DNA from: Albibacterium sp963696875
GTDB taxonomy: Bacteria; Bacteroidota; Bacteroidia; Sphingobacteriales; Sphingobacteriaceae
Length of the DNA stretch: 64,000 nucleotides
Assembly: GCA_963696875.1 (NCBI GenBank)
Contig: CAVOLQ010000001.1
Coordinates: forward strand, 895,350-959,349
Direction of reading: 5' to 3'
Positions 16,850 through 26,723 of the stretch are shown here, one piece after another. Each line of letters begins with the position of its first letter. Within the stretch, counting starts at the first letter, position 1. Below the pieces are notes generated by a model that did no database searches, was not told the origin of the DNA, and worked only from the letters and a program-made list of their open reading frames with translations. A program made the position numbers and the translations under genes.

Positions 16850-19420
16850 ATGAAGAGACTACTTTATATACTTTGTTTTGTGTTATTGGGAAGCAGTGTT
16901 TCTCTTGCTCAAATTAGATTAAACAATCCTGGTTTAGGAAATACATCATTAAGACAAAACCCTGATGATATCAATTATTTGCAACCTAGAGACTATACTA
17001 TTGGCGGCGTTACAGTAACAGGAACTGAGTTTTTGGAAAAAGATGTGCTTATTACTATCTCCAAACTCGCAGTGGGAAATAGAATTACTGTTCCAGGCGA
17101 GGAAACCGCAAATGCAATTAAGAATCTTTGGGCACAAGGACTTTTTGATGATGTTGCTTTAAAAGTAGCTTCTATTGTTGATGAGACCATTTATTTAGAA
17201 ATTGCTGTTGTAGAACGTCCACGTTTAACAAAAATTGATATAAAGGGCTTAAATAAGACACAAACAGAAGATATTCAAAAAAAGCTGAATGAAAATTCAG
17301 GGAAGATATTAAATGAGAACTTGTATAATACCACACGTGGAACAATAGAGCGATACCTTGCTAGTAAAGGATTTTTGTATCCTGATATCACTATGAAAGC
17401 AGTAAATGATACGCTGCTCGTAAACAATCAGATTTTAGAGGTAGAGGTAGATCGTAACAGTAAAGTTCGTGTAAGGGATATCAATTTTGAAGGAAATGAA
17501 GAGTTTTCTGATAGAAGGTTACAGAAATTCTTGAAGAAAATAAAGCCTCGTGCATGGTGGAATATTTTTCCGGGTAAATTTAGTGACGAAAAATATAATG
17601 AAGCTAAAGTAAACCTCATTGCAAAAATGCACGATCGCGGTTTTCGAGATGCTGAGATTATATCGGATACCGTAAAAAAGGCAAGTGCAAAAGGGGTAGA
17701 TGTTGACATTAAGGTCTTTGAAGGACCAAAGTATTATTTTGGGAATATATCTTGGTCTGGTAATGCCAAGTATTCTGATACTGTACTTAATACCGTTTTG
17801 GGTATAAAAAAAGGAGATGCATTTAGCGAAGAGAAGTTAGGTAAAAAGTTAACGGGGAGTCCTTCAGGGGCCGATGTTTCTTCATTGTACTTAAATGATG
17901 GCTATTTGACTTTTAATATTGATCCTGTACAAACGAAAGTATATAATGATACAATAGATATCGAATTACGGATGTTTGAAGGACCTCAATATACCATTAG
18001 CGATGTACGGGTTCAAGGAAATGATGTGACAAACGATCGTGTAATATTGCGGGAAATAGCTACAAAGCCCGGGCAAAAATTTTCGAAAGAGCAAGTGATG
18101 CGTACCATTCGAGAGATTGCTCAATTAGGAAATTTCGATGAAACAAAAACAGATATCCAGCCAATCCCTAATCCTAATGACGGTACAGTTGATTTAATTT
18201 ATACAGTGGCGGAGAAACCATCTGATCAAATAGAATTATCTGGAGGATTTGGTGGTGGTCGAGTAATCGGAACATTGGGGTTGACTTTTAATAACTTCTC
18301 AACCAAGAATTTTTGGGATAAAAAGGCATGGCGTCCACTTCCACGAGGCGATGGTCAAAAGTTAAGTTTGAGAGGACAGACTAGCGGAAGCGAATATCAG
18401 TCTTATAGTTTTTCTTTCTCTGAACCTTGGTTTGGTGGTAAAAAGCCTGTATACTTTGGTGTAAGTGCTTATACTTCCGGGCAAACATTTGGCGGTCGAG
18501 ATTGGTTTTCCGGCAGGAGGAATTCGGTAGCAGATGCTGATCTTCAGAAAATAAGAATGAATGGTGTAACTGTTTCTTTAGGGAAGAGGTTACAGTGGCC
18601 AGACAACTGGTTTCGCTTAAACTATTCAGTCAACTTCCAACAATACCAACTTCAAAATTGGGAAGGGTTTCTTTTCCGAACTGGAACTGCTTATAATATT
18701 AACTTAACACAAGAAATTAGCCGAAACTCGGTAGATGCTCCAATTTATCCAACATCGGGAGCTCATTTGAGATTTACGTTACAGGTTACTCCACCGTATT
18801 CGTTGTTTAATAATATTAACTATTTAACAGCTGCAGATAAAGACTTTTATCGTTGGACGGAATACCATAAATGGAAGTTTGACTCTCAATGGTATCAAAG
18901 TATTATCGGTAAATTAGTATTTAAGGCACAGGCACAATTTGGTTTCTTAGGATCTTATAGTAAGGTTACTGGTGTGCCGGCTTTTGAACGGTTTAAACTA
19001 GGTGGGGACGGAATGCAAGGCTATGAATTCTTACAGGGTTCGGAGATCATCGCTATGCGCGGTTATGCAAATGGCTACGTTGTTCCAGAAGGTGGAAATT
19101 TGAACTTGGCACAGCGTTCTGGTAGTCCGATTTATACTAAATACCAAATGGAACTTCGTTATCCATTGATGATGAGTGATCAAGCAAATGTTTTCGGTTT
19201 AGTATTTGCCGAAGCAGGTAATACTTGGAATAAATTTCAAGACTTTAATCCTTTTAAAGTACGAAGAGCAATTGGTATTGGAGCACGTGTTTATCTTCCA
19301 ATATTTGGAATGCTGGGAATTGATTATGGGCACGGTTTCGATCCCATCCCAGGTGTTCAAGGAGATGCATGGCGTCAGAATTTTACCTTCAGTATATCAC
19401 AACAATTAGGTGGATTTTAA
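16850..19420 (+). CDS. bamA: outer membrane protein assembly factor BamA
   Basis: 856 aa with a signal peptide ending about residue 20 (SLAQ). Five POTRA repeats follow (first about 50-115, beginning YTIGGVTVTGTEF), then a 16-strand barrel from about residue 460. The lid-loop RGY motif is present (MRGYANGY), and the protein ends in an aromatic/Phe-type barrel signal. It inserts barrel proteins into the outer membrane. Two periplasmic Skp-like chaperone genes follow, the usual arrangement. Confidence 0.95.
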   Translation: MKRLLYILCFVLLGSSVSLAQIRLNNPGLGNTSLRQNPDDINYLQPRDYTIGGVTVTGTEFLEKDVLITISKLAVGNRITVPGEETANAIKNLWAQGLFDDVALKVASIVDETIYLEIAVVERPRLTKIDIKGLNKTQTEDIQKKLNENSGKILNENLYNTTRGTIERYLASKGFLYPDITMKAVNDTLLVNNQILEVEVDRNSKVRVRDINFEGNEEFSDRRLQKFLKKIKPRAWWNIFPGKFSDEKYNEAKVNLIAKMHDRGFRDAEIISDTVKKASAKGVDVDIKVFEGPKYYFGNISWSGNAKYSDTVLNTVLGIKKGDAFSEEKLGKKLTGSPSGADVSSLYLNDGYLTFNIDPVQTKVYNDTIDIELRMFEGPQYTISDVRVQGNDVTNDRVILREIATKPGQKFSKEQVMRTIREIAQLGNFDETKTDIQPIPNPNDGTVDLIYTVAEKPSDQIELSGGFGGGRVIGTLGLTFNNFSTKNFWDKKAWRPLPRGDGQKLSLRGQTSGSEYQSYSFSFSEPWFGGKKPVYFGVSAYTSGQTFGGRDWFSGRRNSVADADLQKIRMNGVTVSLGKRLQWPDNWFRLNYSVNFQQYQLQNWEGFLFRTGTAYNINLTQEISRNSVDAPIYPTSGAHLRFTLQVTPPYSLFNNINYLTAADKDFYRWTEYHKWKFDSQWYQSIIGKLVFKAQAQFGFLGSYSKVTGVPAFERFKLGGDGMQGYEFLQGSEIIAMRGYANGYVVPEGGNLNLAQRSGSPIYTKYQMELRYPLMMSDQANVFGLVFAEAGNTWNKFQDFNPFKVRRAIGIGARVYLPIFGMLGIDYGHGFDPIPGVQGDAWRQNFTFSISQQLGGF

Positions 19421-19517
19421 ATAGAATTGGTAAATTTCATTTATTGGACTTACTTTTGCTTTTAACTTTTTAAGGTTTTTGTAGTCTAAAAAGAAACGTA
19501 ATATTAAAAGACATATC

Positions 19518-20051
19518 ATGAAACTTAGTCACATTTTCGTAACCATAGCTATTATCCTAAGTTCTAGCGTAAGTACTTTTGCGCAGCGCTTTGCTTATGT
19601 CAATAGTGAATATATTTTAGAACAGATCCCTGAATATGTTTCGGCACAAAAACAACTAGATGCTTTATCGATCCAATGGCAAGACGAAGTAGATGCCCGT
19701 TTTGCTGATATAGAGTTGCTATATCAAGCTTATCAACGAGATCAAGTGGTATTGAACGAGACTTTAAGACGTCAAAGAGAGGACGAAATTGTAAATAAGG
19801 AAAAAGAGGTCAAAGATTTTCAACGTCAAAAATTTGGATTTGAGGGTGATTTATTTAAAGAAAGAGTACGTTTAATCGAACCCATACAAGAACGAGTATC
19901 AAAAGCTATCCAAGCTATAGCTGAAAGTCAAAATTTAGATGTCATTTTAGATAAAAACAGTGAGGTAATGATGCTTTATGCTAATCCTCGTCTAGATAAA
20001 AGTGATGAAGTAATTATTCGACTGGGTTATAAGCCTAATAATAGAAATTAA
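19518..20051 (+). CDS. OmpH/Skp family periplasmic chaperone, first copy
   Basis: 177 aa, signal peptide ending near residue 22 (STFAQ). The mature start RFAYVNSEYILEQIPEY is the OmpH/Skp strand, followed by a long coiled coil (about 45-115) that forms the tentacles and a C-terminal strand region. It should hold unfolded outer-membrane proteins for BamA. It is followed after 61 bp by a paralogue. It shows more Arg and Asp in the coil than the second copy. Confidence 0.92.
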   Translation: MKLSHIFVTIAIILSSSVSTFAQRFAYVNSEYILEQIPEYVSAQKQLDALSIQWQDEVDARFADIELLYQAYQRDQVVLNETLRRQREDEIVNKEKEVKDFQRQKFGFEGDLFKERVRLIEPIQERVSKAIQAIAESQNLDVILDKNSEVMMLYANPRLDKSDEVIIRLGYKPNNRN

Positions 20052-20112
20052 TGGATCTTAGTAATATAATACACTACAAATAATAAAAAACCTAATAGAA
20101 CAAATAGAAAAA

Positions 20113-20643
20113 ATGAGAAATTTATTGAAAAGCTTTGTAATAATTGCCTTAATTATGTCTGCTGGAACCGTAATGGCACAACAAAAGATTGGTCATATTA
20201 ATTCGGGTGAGCTTTTGCAATCCATGCCAGAAGTTAAAACTGCCGATGCCAGTTTTGAGACTTTCCGCGTTTCTAAGTTAAATGAATTGGAAGCTATGGA
20301 GAAGGAACGTCAAGCAAAGATTACTACTTATCAAGATAAGTATAAAACTCTTTCTGAGGCAAATAAAGAAGTTCTTGGACAAGAATTAGAGACATTGGGA
20401 CAGGAAATTCAAACAATGGGTGAGCGTATTGGAGAATTGGATCAAAAAGCACAAGAAGATTTAGCGAAAAAACGTGAAGAATTGTATCAACCAATTTTAG
20501 CAAAAGCTGAAACTGCAGTTCAAGCGGTAGCAAAAGCTGAAGGTTTTGCTTATGTTTTTGATACACAAAATCAAGCGTTAGTATATTTTGAAGGTGGGAT
20601 TGACATCACCCCTTTAGTAAAGACAAAACTCGGGATTAAGTAA
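20113..20643 (+). CDS. OmpH/Skp family periplasmic chaperone, second copy
   Basis: 176 aa, signal peptide ending near residue 22 (TVMAQ). KIGHINSGELLQSMPE is the strand region; a Glu/Lys-rich coiled coil follows (about 50-125), then VAKAEGFAYVFD at the C-terminal end. It is a paralogue of the preceding gene and probably forms a similar trimeric holdase. The operon ends at the hairpin at 20668-20703. Confidence 0.92.
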   Translation: MRNLLKSFVIIALIMSAGTVMAQQKIGHINSGELLQSMPEVKTADASFETFRVSKLNELEAMEKERQAKITTYQDKYKTLSEANKEVLGQELETLGQEIQTMGERIGELDQKAQEDLAKKREELYQPILAKAETAVQAVAKAEGFAYVFDTQNQALVYFEGGIDITPLVKTKLGIK

Positions 20644-20667
20644 AAAAACTAGTCGTTATAAAATAGT

Positions 20668-20703
20668 AAAGACGGGATGTATTAATTCATTCCGTCTTTT
20701 TTT
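20668..20703 (+). terminator. intrinsic terminator after the bamA-skp block
   Basis: A 12-bp stem (AAAGACGGGATG / CATTCCGTCTTT, one G-U pair) with an 8-nt loop runs into a T-tract. Confidence 0.85.
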
Positions 20704-20780
20704 GTTTAATTATTCCTATTCTTAGTTTTTTATCAATTTAAATAAGATGCAAAAAGCTTTTAATGACATTAATAAATCAT

Positions 20781-20788
20781 TAAATTTG
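20781..20788 (+). promoter_or_regulatory. -7 promoter box of the purF-like gene
   Basis: TAAATTTG fits TAnnTTTG and ends 16 nt before the ATG at 20805. Confidence 0.45.
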
Positions 20789-20804
20789 CACATTATTCTC
20801 AACT

Positions 20805-22715
20805 ATGAGTGATTCAATCAAACACGAATGCGGTATAGCATTCATCCGTCTATTAAAACCTCTTTCCTATTATCAAGAAAAATACGGCACGGCCTTGTAT
20901 GGCCTCAATAAGTTGTATTTACTAATGGAAAAACAACATAACCGTGGTCAGGATGGTGCGGGTATTGCAACGATTAAGCTCGACGTAAAACCTGGTAATC
21001 GATACATAAGTAGGTATCGATCGATGGAAAAAAATGCCGTAGCTGATATTTTTGAGTATGTCCAGAAAAAATTCGCTGTTCTTCAGGAGGAAAACCCAGA
21101 AAAGTTTCTCGATAGTCAATGGTTGAAAGATAACATGAGTTTTACAGGTGAGGTCCTATTGGGGCATTTGCGATATGGAACGCATGGTAAAAACAGTATA
21201 GAAAACTGTCATCCATTCCTTCGTCAAAATAATTGGATGAGCAGAAACCTGGTAATTGCTGGAAATTTCAATATGACGAATGTGGATGAATTACTAGAGC
21301 AGCTTTTTGAACTAGGACAGCATCCTAAAGAACGTGCAGACACTGTAACAGTGTTAGAAAAAATAGGGCATTTTTTGGATACAGAGAATCAACAGCTTTT
21401 TGACAGGTTTAAGGCAGAAGGCTATACTAATGTTGAAATAAGTGCGATGGTGGCGAAGCATTTGAATGTTGCCCATATATTGCGCCGTTCTGCGAAAACT
21501 TGGGACGGCGGATACACTATTTCTGGTGTATTTGGACATGGCGATGCGTTTGTAATGCGAGACCCAGCAGGTATACGGCCAGCGTTTTATTATCGAGATG
21601 ATGAAATCTTAGTGGCAGCTTCTGAACGACCAGCAATACAAACCGCTTTTGACGTTCCTTTTGAAGGTATCAAAGAAATTCAACCAGGACACGCATTGAT
21701 TGTGAAACAGGATGGAACTATTTCTGAGGAGATGTTTATGGAACCTGTAGAAAAAAGAGCATGTTCTTTTGAACGTATATATTTTTCACGTGGAAGTGAT
21801 GCGGAAATATATAAGGAAAGGAAGAAATTAGGTCAATTATTGGTTGATCCAGTTTTAAGTACTGTAAATTATAATATTGCGGATACAGTCTTTGCATACA
21901 TTCCAAATACAGCGGAGGTTGCATTTTATGGAATGCAAGAAGGAGTAAATAAATATGTTCGAGATCTTCAAAAAGAGACATTATTGCATCGGGCCGATAA
22001 AATAGGAGATGAAGAAATGGACAGAATGCTTAGTATTACTCCGCGTTTTGAGAAGTTGGCTATAAAAGATGCAAAATTGCGCACCTTTATTACACAAGAT
22101 GCGGATCGACAAGATATGGTAGCTCATGTGTATGATACGACTTATGGGGTGGTATCGCCCAATCAAGATACCTTAATCGTAATGGATGATTCAATTGTTC
22201 GGGGGACAACCTTGAAAGAGAGTATCTTAACCATTTTAGATCGCCTTCGTCCTAAAAAGATTATAATTGTATCGTCAGCGCCGCAAATTCGTTACCCGGA
22301 CTGCTATGGAATAGACATGTCCAAGATGGGCGAGTTTGTCGCCTTTGAGGCTGCTATCTCATTATTGAAAAAACGCGGCATGGATAACTTGATCGATGAG
22401 GTTTATCAAAGATGTTTAAATTCAATTAACGTTCCAAAGAAAGAGAACGTAAATGAAGTTAAAGCTATTTATGCACCATTTACCTATGCTGAAATTTCTG
22501 ATGAGATTGCACGTATAATTACGCCGGTAGATATGAGGACTGAGGTTTCAGTCATTTACCAAACCCTCGAAGATCTTCATATTGCTTGTCCGAAAAATAA
22601 AGGAGATTGGTATTTTTCTGGTGACTATCCGACACCTGGAGGGAATAGGGTGGTTAATAGAGCTTTTATGAATTGGGTAGAAGGAAAAAATGTTAGGGCT
22701 TATTATTCAGCTTAA
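20805..22715 (+). CDS. purF: amidophosphoribosyltransferase family protein, long form
   Basis: 636 aa. It has the two PurF domains: an N-terminal glutamine amidotransferase whose nucleophile is C9 (HECGIAF), implying removal of an 8-residue propeptide, and a phosphoribosyltransferase domain with the PRPP loop VMDDSIVRGTTLKES. Canonical bacterial PurF has about 470-510 residues; this one carries extra segments at about 40-100, between the domains and at the C terminus. Catalytic residues look intact, so it may catalyse the first step of purine synthesis, or be a diverged paralogue if a standard PurF exists elsewhere. Confidence 0.85.
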   Translation: MSDSIKHECGIAFIRLLKPLSYYQEKYGTALYGLNKLYLLMEKQHNRGQDGAGIATIKLDVKPGNRYISRYRSMEKNAVADIFEYVQKKFAVLQEENPEKFLDSQWLKDNMSFTGEVLLGHLRYGTHGKNSIENCHPFLRQNNWMSRNLVIAGNFNMTNVDELLEQLFELGQHPKERADTVTVLEKIGHFLDTENQQLFDRFKAEGYTNVEISAMVAKHLNVAHILRRSAKTWDGGYTISGVFGHGDAFVMRDPAGIRPAFYYRDDEILVAASERPAIQTAFDVPFEGIKEIQPGHALIVKQDGTISEEMFMEPVEKRACSFERIYFSRGSDAEIYKERKKLGQLLVDPVLSTVNYNIADTVFAYIPNTAEVAFYGMQEGVNKYVRDLQKETLLHRADKIGDEEMDRMLSITPRFEKLAIKDAKLRTFITQDADRQDMVAHVYDTTYGVVSPNQDTLIVMDDSIVRGTTLKESILTILDRLRPKKIIIVSSAPQIRYPDCYGIDMSKMGEFVAFEAAISLLKKRGMDNLIDEVYQRCLNSINVPKKENVNEVKAIYAPFTYAEISDEIARIITPVDMRTEVSVIYQTLEDLHIACPKNKGDWYFSGDYPTPGGNRVVNRAFMNWVEGKNVRAYYSA

Positions 22716-22723
22716 TTAGCTTC

Positions 22724-23227
22724 CTAATATCTAGGATTACGACTTGAGTAGATTAAGTAAAGCAAATAGATGGTTGGGAGTACCAGCAGCACAAAGCTAA
22801 AAAAAGAAATTGTAGAATTTGTTTCCGTTATCTGTTGGCCTGCAAAATATGCAAATAACAGTACACCAAAACCGCAGGTAGAGATTAATATTAACTTAAT
22901 TATTCTTAATTTTCTAAGTGCCTTTCGGTATATTCTCCTAGCATTCATTCGAGTAATGGTTTCCCTATAGTTGAATTTATGAGGAAAGCTGCTTACCCAG
23001 CTTACCACAATGAATATAAGGGTTGCAAAAAAAGGAAAAATCCAAATGCCATTTCGATCCCCAAGATTATCACTTGTAAATTTGTAAAAAACATGTACCG
23101 TTTCATTTAAGTGATTGTAAGTATAAACTGCATAAGTCCAACTTTCTAATAATACAATAAAACAAAAAACCTCAATTAATAAATCAGTTCTTGTCAATCG
23201 TTGAGGTATTCGGGGGAGATCGGGCAT
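22724..23227 (-). CDS. four-helix membrane protein, DUF1648-like
   Basis: 167 aa with four hydrophobic segments (about 18-36, 60-82, 110-130, 138-160). The region VHVFYKFTSDNLGDRNGIW, followed by a membrane helix and FPHKFNY, has the DUF1648 pattern. Function is unknown; some relatives are linked to peptide or regulator systems, but nothing nearby suggests that. Its 3' end lies 8 bp from the convergent purF-like gene with no hairpin between. Confidence 0.7.
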   Translation of the reverse strand: MPDLPRIPQRLTRTDLLIEVFCFIVLLESWTYAVYTYNHLNETVHVFYKFTSDNLGDRNGIWIFPFFATLIFIVVSWVSSFPHKFNYRETITRMNARRIYRKALRKLRIIKLILISTCGFGVLLFAYFAGQQITETNSTISFFSFVLLVLPTIYLLYLIYSSRNPRY

Positions 23228-23298
23228 AGTTTATCAGTATTCTAAAGCTAATATAAAGAAACCAATTGACTTGTGATAATTTTGTTGGGTGAAAACAA

Positions 23299-23934
23299 TT
23301 ATTGAATAAAGGAAGGATGAGTAAAAACTACTTCATACATTAAACGAAGTGCAAAAATAATAATGAACACCCCTGCCATTTTATTGATCCTGCCAATGGT
23401 TTTTTCCTCAATTCGATGACTTAATTTATCGGCATAAAATGCTTTGATACAATCCACAGAAAATTGAGTAATTAAAATGGTCGCAAAGAATGGAATAATC
23501 TCCTGTAAATTGAATTTGCCTGTGACAGAAATTACACCACCTGTTACACTAATCCAATAAAGAAATATCGCGGGATTAAAAATACACATCATAATCCCTT
23601 TTACAATAAAACCTGTATATTCTCTATTACAAAGGGTTTTGCTTTTGCATATCTTTACTTTGATGGTTAAATAATAAAGACCAACTCCTAGTAGGATTAA
23701 ACTACCTACTATTCCAAGTGGAATTATATAGGCTTGCTTTAAAACCATGTAGGAGGATCCAAAAACAGCTAATGAGACGAAAAGAATATCACTAATCAAA
23801 ACTCCTAGTGCAAAAGATGCACCAGCGTAAAAACCTTTTTCAATACTGGTTTTTAGCAAAGCAAAAAATGCCGGGCCGGTCAAAAATGATAATACAAGCC
23901 CTAAACCAATACCAGAAATGATAGTTTCTATCAT
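23299..23934 (-). CDS. LysE family amino acid exporter
   Basis: 211-aa inner-membrane protein with six predicted helices. The N-terminal GLGLVLSFLTGPAFFALL and GASFALGVLISDI are the LysE/RhtB signatures. It should export amino acids or similar small molecules. It stands alone on the minus strand; the AT-rich gap upstream has no clear promoter box. Confidence 0.88.
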   Translation of the reverse strand: MIETIISGIGLGLVLSFLTGPAFFALLKTSIEKGFYAGASFALGVLISDILFVSLAVFGSSYMVLKQAYIIPLGIVGSLILLGVGLYYLTIKVKICKSKTLCNREYTGFIVKGIMMCIFNPAIFLYWISVTGGVISVTGKFNLQEIIPFFATILITQFSVDCIKAFYADKLSHRIEEKTIGRINKMAGVFIIIFALRLMYEVVFTHPSFIQ

Positions 23935-24274
23935 AATTTTTCCTTTATTGAATTACAATTATACATAAAATTATCCAAATAGTTTTTCCCGTGAAAGATT
24001 GTATGGCCGAATTCTATCTTTTTTAAATAAAAAACACGTCTTTTGAGCATCTATATTGGATTATATGGATATTGTAACTTTTAAAATTTGAATTAAATGA
24101 AATCATCACGAATAAGGAAATTTTTAAAAAAAAAGCAAGAATGTGCAATTGCCCTCGTTCTTACTTTAAAAAATTATACGGATGAACTATAATGAGCTTA
24201 ATCACGGCGCAAATCGAAATGACTATTAATTGTGCGTCATAGTAGCTTTAATGCCATTTTAATAATTTACTTTG
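23935..24274. other. intergenic region without supported gene
   Basis: AT-rich space between divergent genes (LysE and dCMP deaminase). A 31-codon frame on the plus strand (24097-24192) has a Lys-rich start and no recognisable motif or promoter, so it is not called. No clear repeat or RNA structure is seen. Confidence 0.5.
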
Positions 24275-24742
24275 ATGAATATCTTTGAAAAAAAACCAAA
24301 ATTGAGTTTTGATGATATATTTATGAACTTAGCGATAGAGCTTTCCGCCCGCTCTCATTGCATTCGGGCGCAAGTCGGTGCAGTTCTTACCAAGGAAACA
24401 CGTATCATCTCTATAGGATATAACGGCCCCCCCGCTGGAACACACAATTGTGATGAAGAGTGGCCGGAAACAGGATGCTTGAAAGATAGCAAGGGGAGTT
24501 GTTCACTTGCTTTGCATGCCGAAGAGAATGCGATTCTTTATGCTGTGAAAAATGGTGCATCACTTCAAGGATCGACATTATATACTTCGCTTTCTCCTTG
24601 TATTTCCTGTGCGCGATTGATTTTTTCGGCGGGGATCACAAAGGTATTTTACCGTTTTTCTTATGCAGCCTATAAAGGTTTGCCAGAGGACGAGGGCGTT
24701 GCTTTTTTAAATCGATTTGGCGTGGAAACCTTTTGTATATAA
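24275..24742 (+). CDS. deoxycytidylate deaminase family protein
   Basis: 155 aa from the ATG at 24275 (the TTG one codon earlier is not needed). Zinc ligands H81 (HAEEN, with catalytic E83), C109 and C112 (PCISC) are intact, and GYNGPPAGTHNC matches dCMP deaminases of the ComEB type. It converts dCMP to dUMP for thymidylate synthesis. Length and motifs are typical. Confidence 0.92.
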   Translation: MNIFEKKPKLSFDDIFMNLAIELSARSHCIRAQVGAVLTKETRIISIGYNGPPAGTHNCDEEWPETGCLKDSKGSCSLALHAEENAILYAVKNGASLQGSTLYTSLSPCISCARLIFSAGITKVFYRFSYAAYKGLPEDEGVAFLNRFGVETFCI

Positions 24743-24771
24743 CAATGGGCGTATCTGTCAATGATTTCCAT

Positions 24772-24779
24772 TAGATTTG
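24772..24779 (+). promoter_or_regulatory. -7 promoter box of the UbiD gene
   Basis: TAGATTTG fits TAnnTTTG and ends 28 nt before the ATG at 24808. Confidence 0.45.
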
Positions 24780-24807
24780 TAGTTCAGAAATTTGTTAGCA
24801 GAGATTT

Positions 24808-26646
24808 ATGGGATATAAGAGTTTAAGATCTTGCGTGGAAGATTTAGAGAGAAACGGCCATTTGGTTAGAATAAAAGAAGAGGTTGATCCTTATTTGGAA
24901 ATGGCGGCTATTCACATGCGTGTTTACGACCAACAGGGTCCAGCTATTTTTTTTGAAAACATTAAGGGCAGCAAATTTCCTGCAGTATCCAATCTTTTTG
25001 GAACATTGGATCGTTCTAGATTTATGTTTCGCGACACATTAGAAAATGTAAAGAAACTTGTTGATCTGAGATCCGACCCCATGCAGGCTTTAAAAAAGCC
25101 TTTCCAGAACCTATCTGCGGGTTTGTTAGCCGTTTCGGCTTTGCCTTATAAAAAGCGGAAAGATGCACCAATACTTTTTGGCGAAACAAAGATCTCAGAG
25201 TTACCGTCAATCGTCAACTGGCCCTTGGATGGAGGACCATTTGTCACTATGCCGCAAGTCTATACCGAGGACATCCTCAAACCTGGTCCATTGAATTCAA
25301 ATCTAGGAATGTATCGAATTCAGCTTGCGGGAAATGATTATGTACCAGACCACGAAGTTGGATTGCATTATCAACTTCATCGTGGAATAGGGATTCATCA
25401 AGCAAAAGCTAATGCGCTTGGACGACCCCTAAAAGTAAGCGTATTTATAGGCGGTCCGCCTTCGCATGCTTTAGCCGCCGTTATGCCATTACCCGAAGGC
25501 TTATCTGAATTAACTTTCGCAGGTGTATTAGGAAATCGTCGTTTTCGTTATTTCTATGATAATGAAGGTTTTTGTATTTCTTCTGATGCGGATTTTGTGG
25601 TTACTGGAACAGTTTACCCGAATGAAAATAAACCCGAAGGACCGTTTGGCGATCATCTAGGATATTATAGTCTCGTTCATCCATTCCCGTTAATGCGGGT
25701 GCATAAAGTTTATCATAAAAAAGATCCAATTTGGTCTTTCACGGTAGTGGGTCGACCTCCGCAAGAAGACACAAGCTTCGGTGCACTTATACATGAGATA
25801 ACAGGGTCGGCCATTCCGCAGGAAATAAACGGATTGCATGCCGTGAATGCGGTTGATGCGGCTGGGGTTCACCCATTGCTTTTTGCCATTGGTACTGAGC
25901 GGTATACGCCTTATCTAAAAGTTGACCGTCCTCAAGAAATACTAACTATTGCAAATCAAATCCTGGGTAAAAATCAACTTAGCTTAGCGAAATACTTGTT
26001 TATCGCAGCAAAAGAGGATAACCCATCGTTAGATATTAATGATGTTCCCGCTTTCCTCAAGCATGTTTTGGAGCGTTTAGATACCACGCGCGATTTGCAT
26101 TTTCATACTAATACAACAATAGACACTCTTGATTATACAGGGAATGATCTAAATGCAGGGTCTAAGGTCGTACTGGCAGCAGTAGGAGAGAAGAAGAGAG
26201 AGCTGGCTAAAGAGATTCCAGTAAACTTTCCTATCGTTAGAGGTTTTGAAAACGTAAAACTAGCTCTAGAAGGAGTATTGGCGATAGAGGCACCGCCTTT
26301 TACCGATTATCTGAATGAGAGTACGGTGATCGATAGCTTTATGGAAATGTTTAAGGATTTCGATTTATCTAGTGTCGCATTAATAGTCCTTTGCGATGAT
26401 GCTGAATTTACATCCTTATCTATCAATAACTTTGTTTGGACGACCTTTACCAAAAGTAACGCTTCACATGATATATATGGAATTGGCAGTTTTATTGCTT
26501 TTAAACATTGGGGTTGTACCGGGCCAATTGTGATTGATGCTCGTAAAAAACCTCACCATGCGCCCGATTTAATTAAAGATCCCAAGGTTGAACGTAAAGT
26601 AGATGCGCTCGCGGCTGTTGGAAAGTCACTTCATGGAATTATTTAA
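24808..26646 (+). CDS. UbiD family decarboxylase, probable menaquinone biosynthesis
   Basis: 612 aa, the long Bacteroidetes form of UbiD. The N-terminal LRSCVEDLERNGHLVRI, the prenyl-FMN/metal region QLHRGIGIHQAKAN, and PEGPFGDHLGYYS with the conserved acidic residues are present. UbiD enzymes decarboxylate aromatic acids using prenylated FMN. With UbiA and UbiE in the same window, decarboxylation of the naphthoate intermediate of menaquinone synthesis (MqnL role) is likely but inferred. No ubiX is in view. Confidence 0.85.
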   Translation: MGYKSLRSCVEDLERNGHLVRIKEEVDPYLEMAAIHMRVYDQQGPAIFFENIKGSKFPAVSNLFGTLDRSRFMFRDTLENVKKLVDLRSDPMQALKKPFQNLSAGLLAVSALPYKKRKDAPILFGETKISELPSIVNWPLDGGPFVTMPQVYTEDILKPGPLNSNLGMYRIQLAGNDYVPDHEVGLHYQLHRGIGIHQAKANALGRPLKVSVFIGGPPSHALAAVMPLPEGLSELTFAGVLGNRRFRYFYDNEGFCISSDADFVVTGTVYPNENKPEGPFGDHLGYYSLVHPFPLMRVHKVYHKKDPIWSFTVVGRPPQEDTSFGALIHEITGSAIPQEINGLHAVNAVDAAGVHPLLFAIGTERYTPYLKVDRPQEILTIANQILGKNQLSLAKYLFIAAKEDNPSLDINDVPAFLKHVLERLDTTRDLHFHTNTTIDTLDYTGNDLNAGSKVVLAAVGEKKRELAKEIPVNFPIVRGFENVKLALEGVLAIEAPPFTDYLNESTVIDSFMEMFKDFDLSSVALIVLCDDAEFTSLSINNFVWTTFTKSNASHDIYGIGSFIAFKHWGCTGPIVIDARKKPHHAPDLIKDPKVERKVDALAAVGKSLHGII

Positions 26647-26697
26647 ATACAGCTATTTTTTAGCCTTTGTTTATTTGGACTGATTATAAATAATAAG

Positions 26698-26705
26698 TAC
26701 CTTCG
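26698..26705 (+). promoter_or_regulatory. probable promoter of the 119-aa gene
   Basis: TACCTTCG differs from TAnnTTTG at one base, and a TTTG element lies 20 nt upstream (26674-26677), close to the expected -33 spacing. The ATG is at 26724. Confidence 0.4.
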
Positions 26706-26723
26706 CAGGGTAAAAATTTAGCG

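Noticed and set aside
24097..24192. 31-codon frame in the LysE/dCMP deaminase gap
   Set aside because: Too short, Lys-rich by chance in AT-rich DNA, no exact promoter box (spacing off by one).
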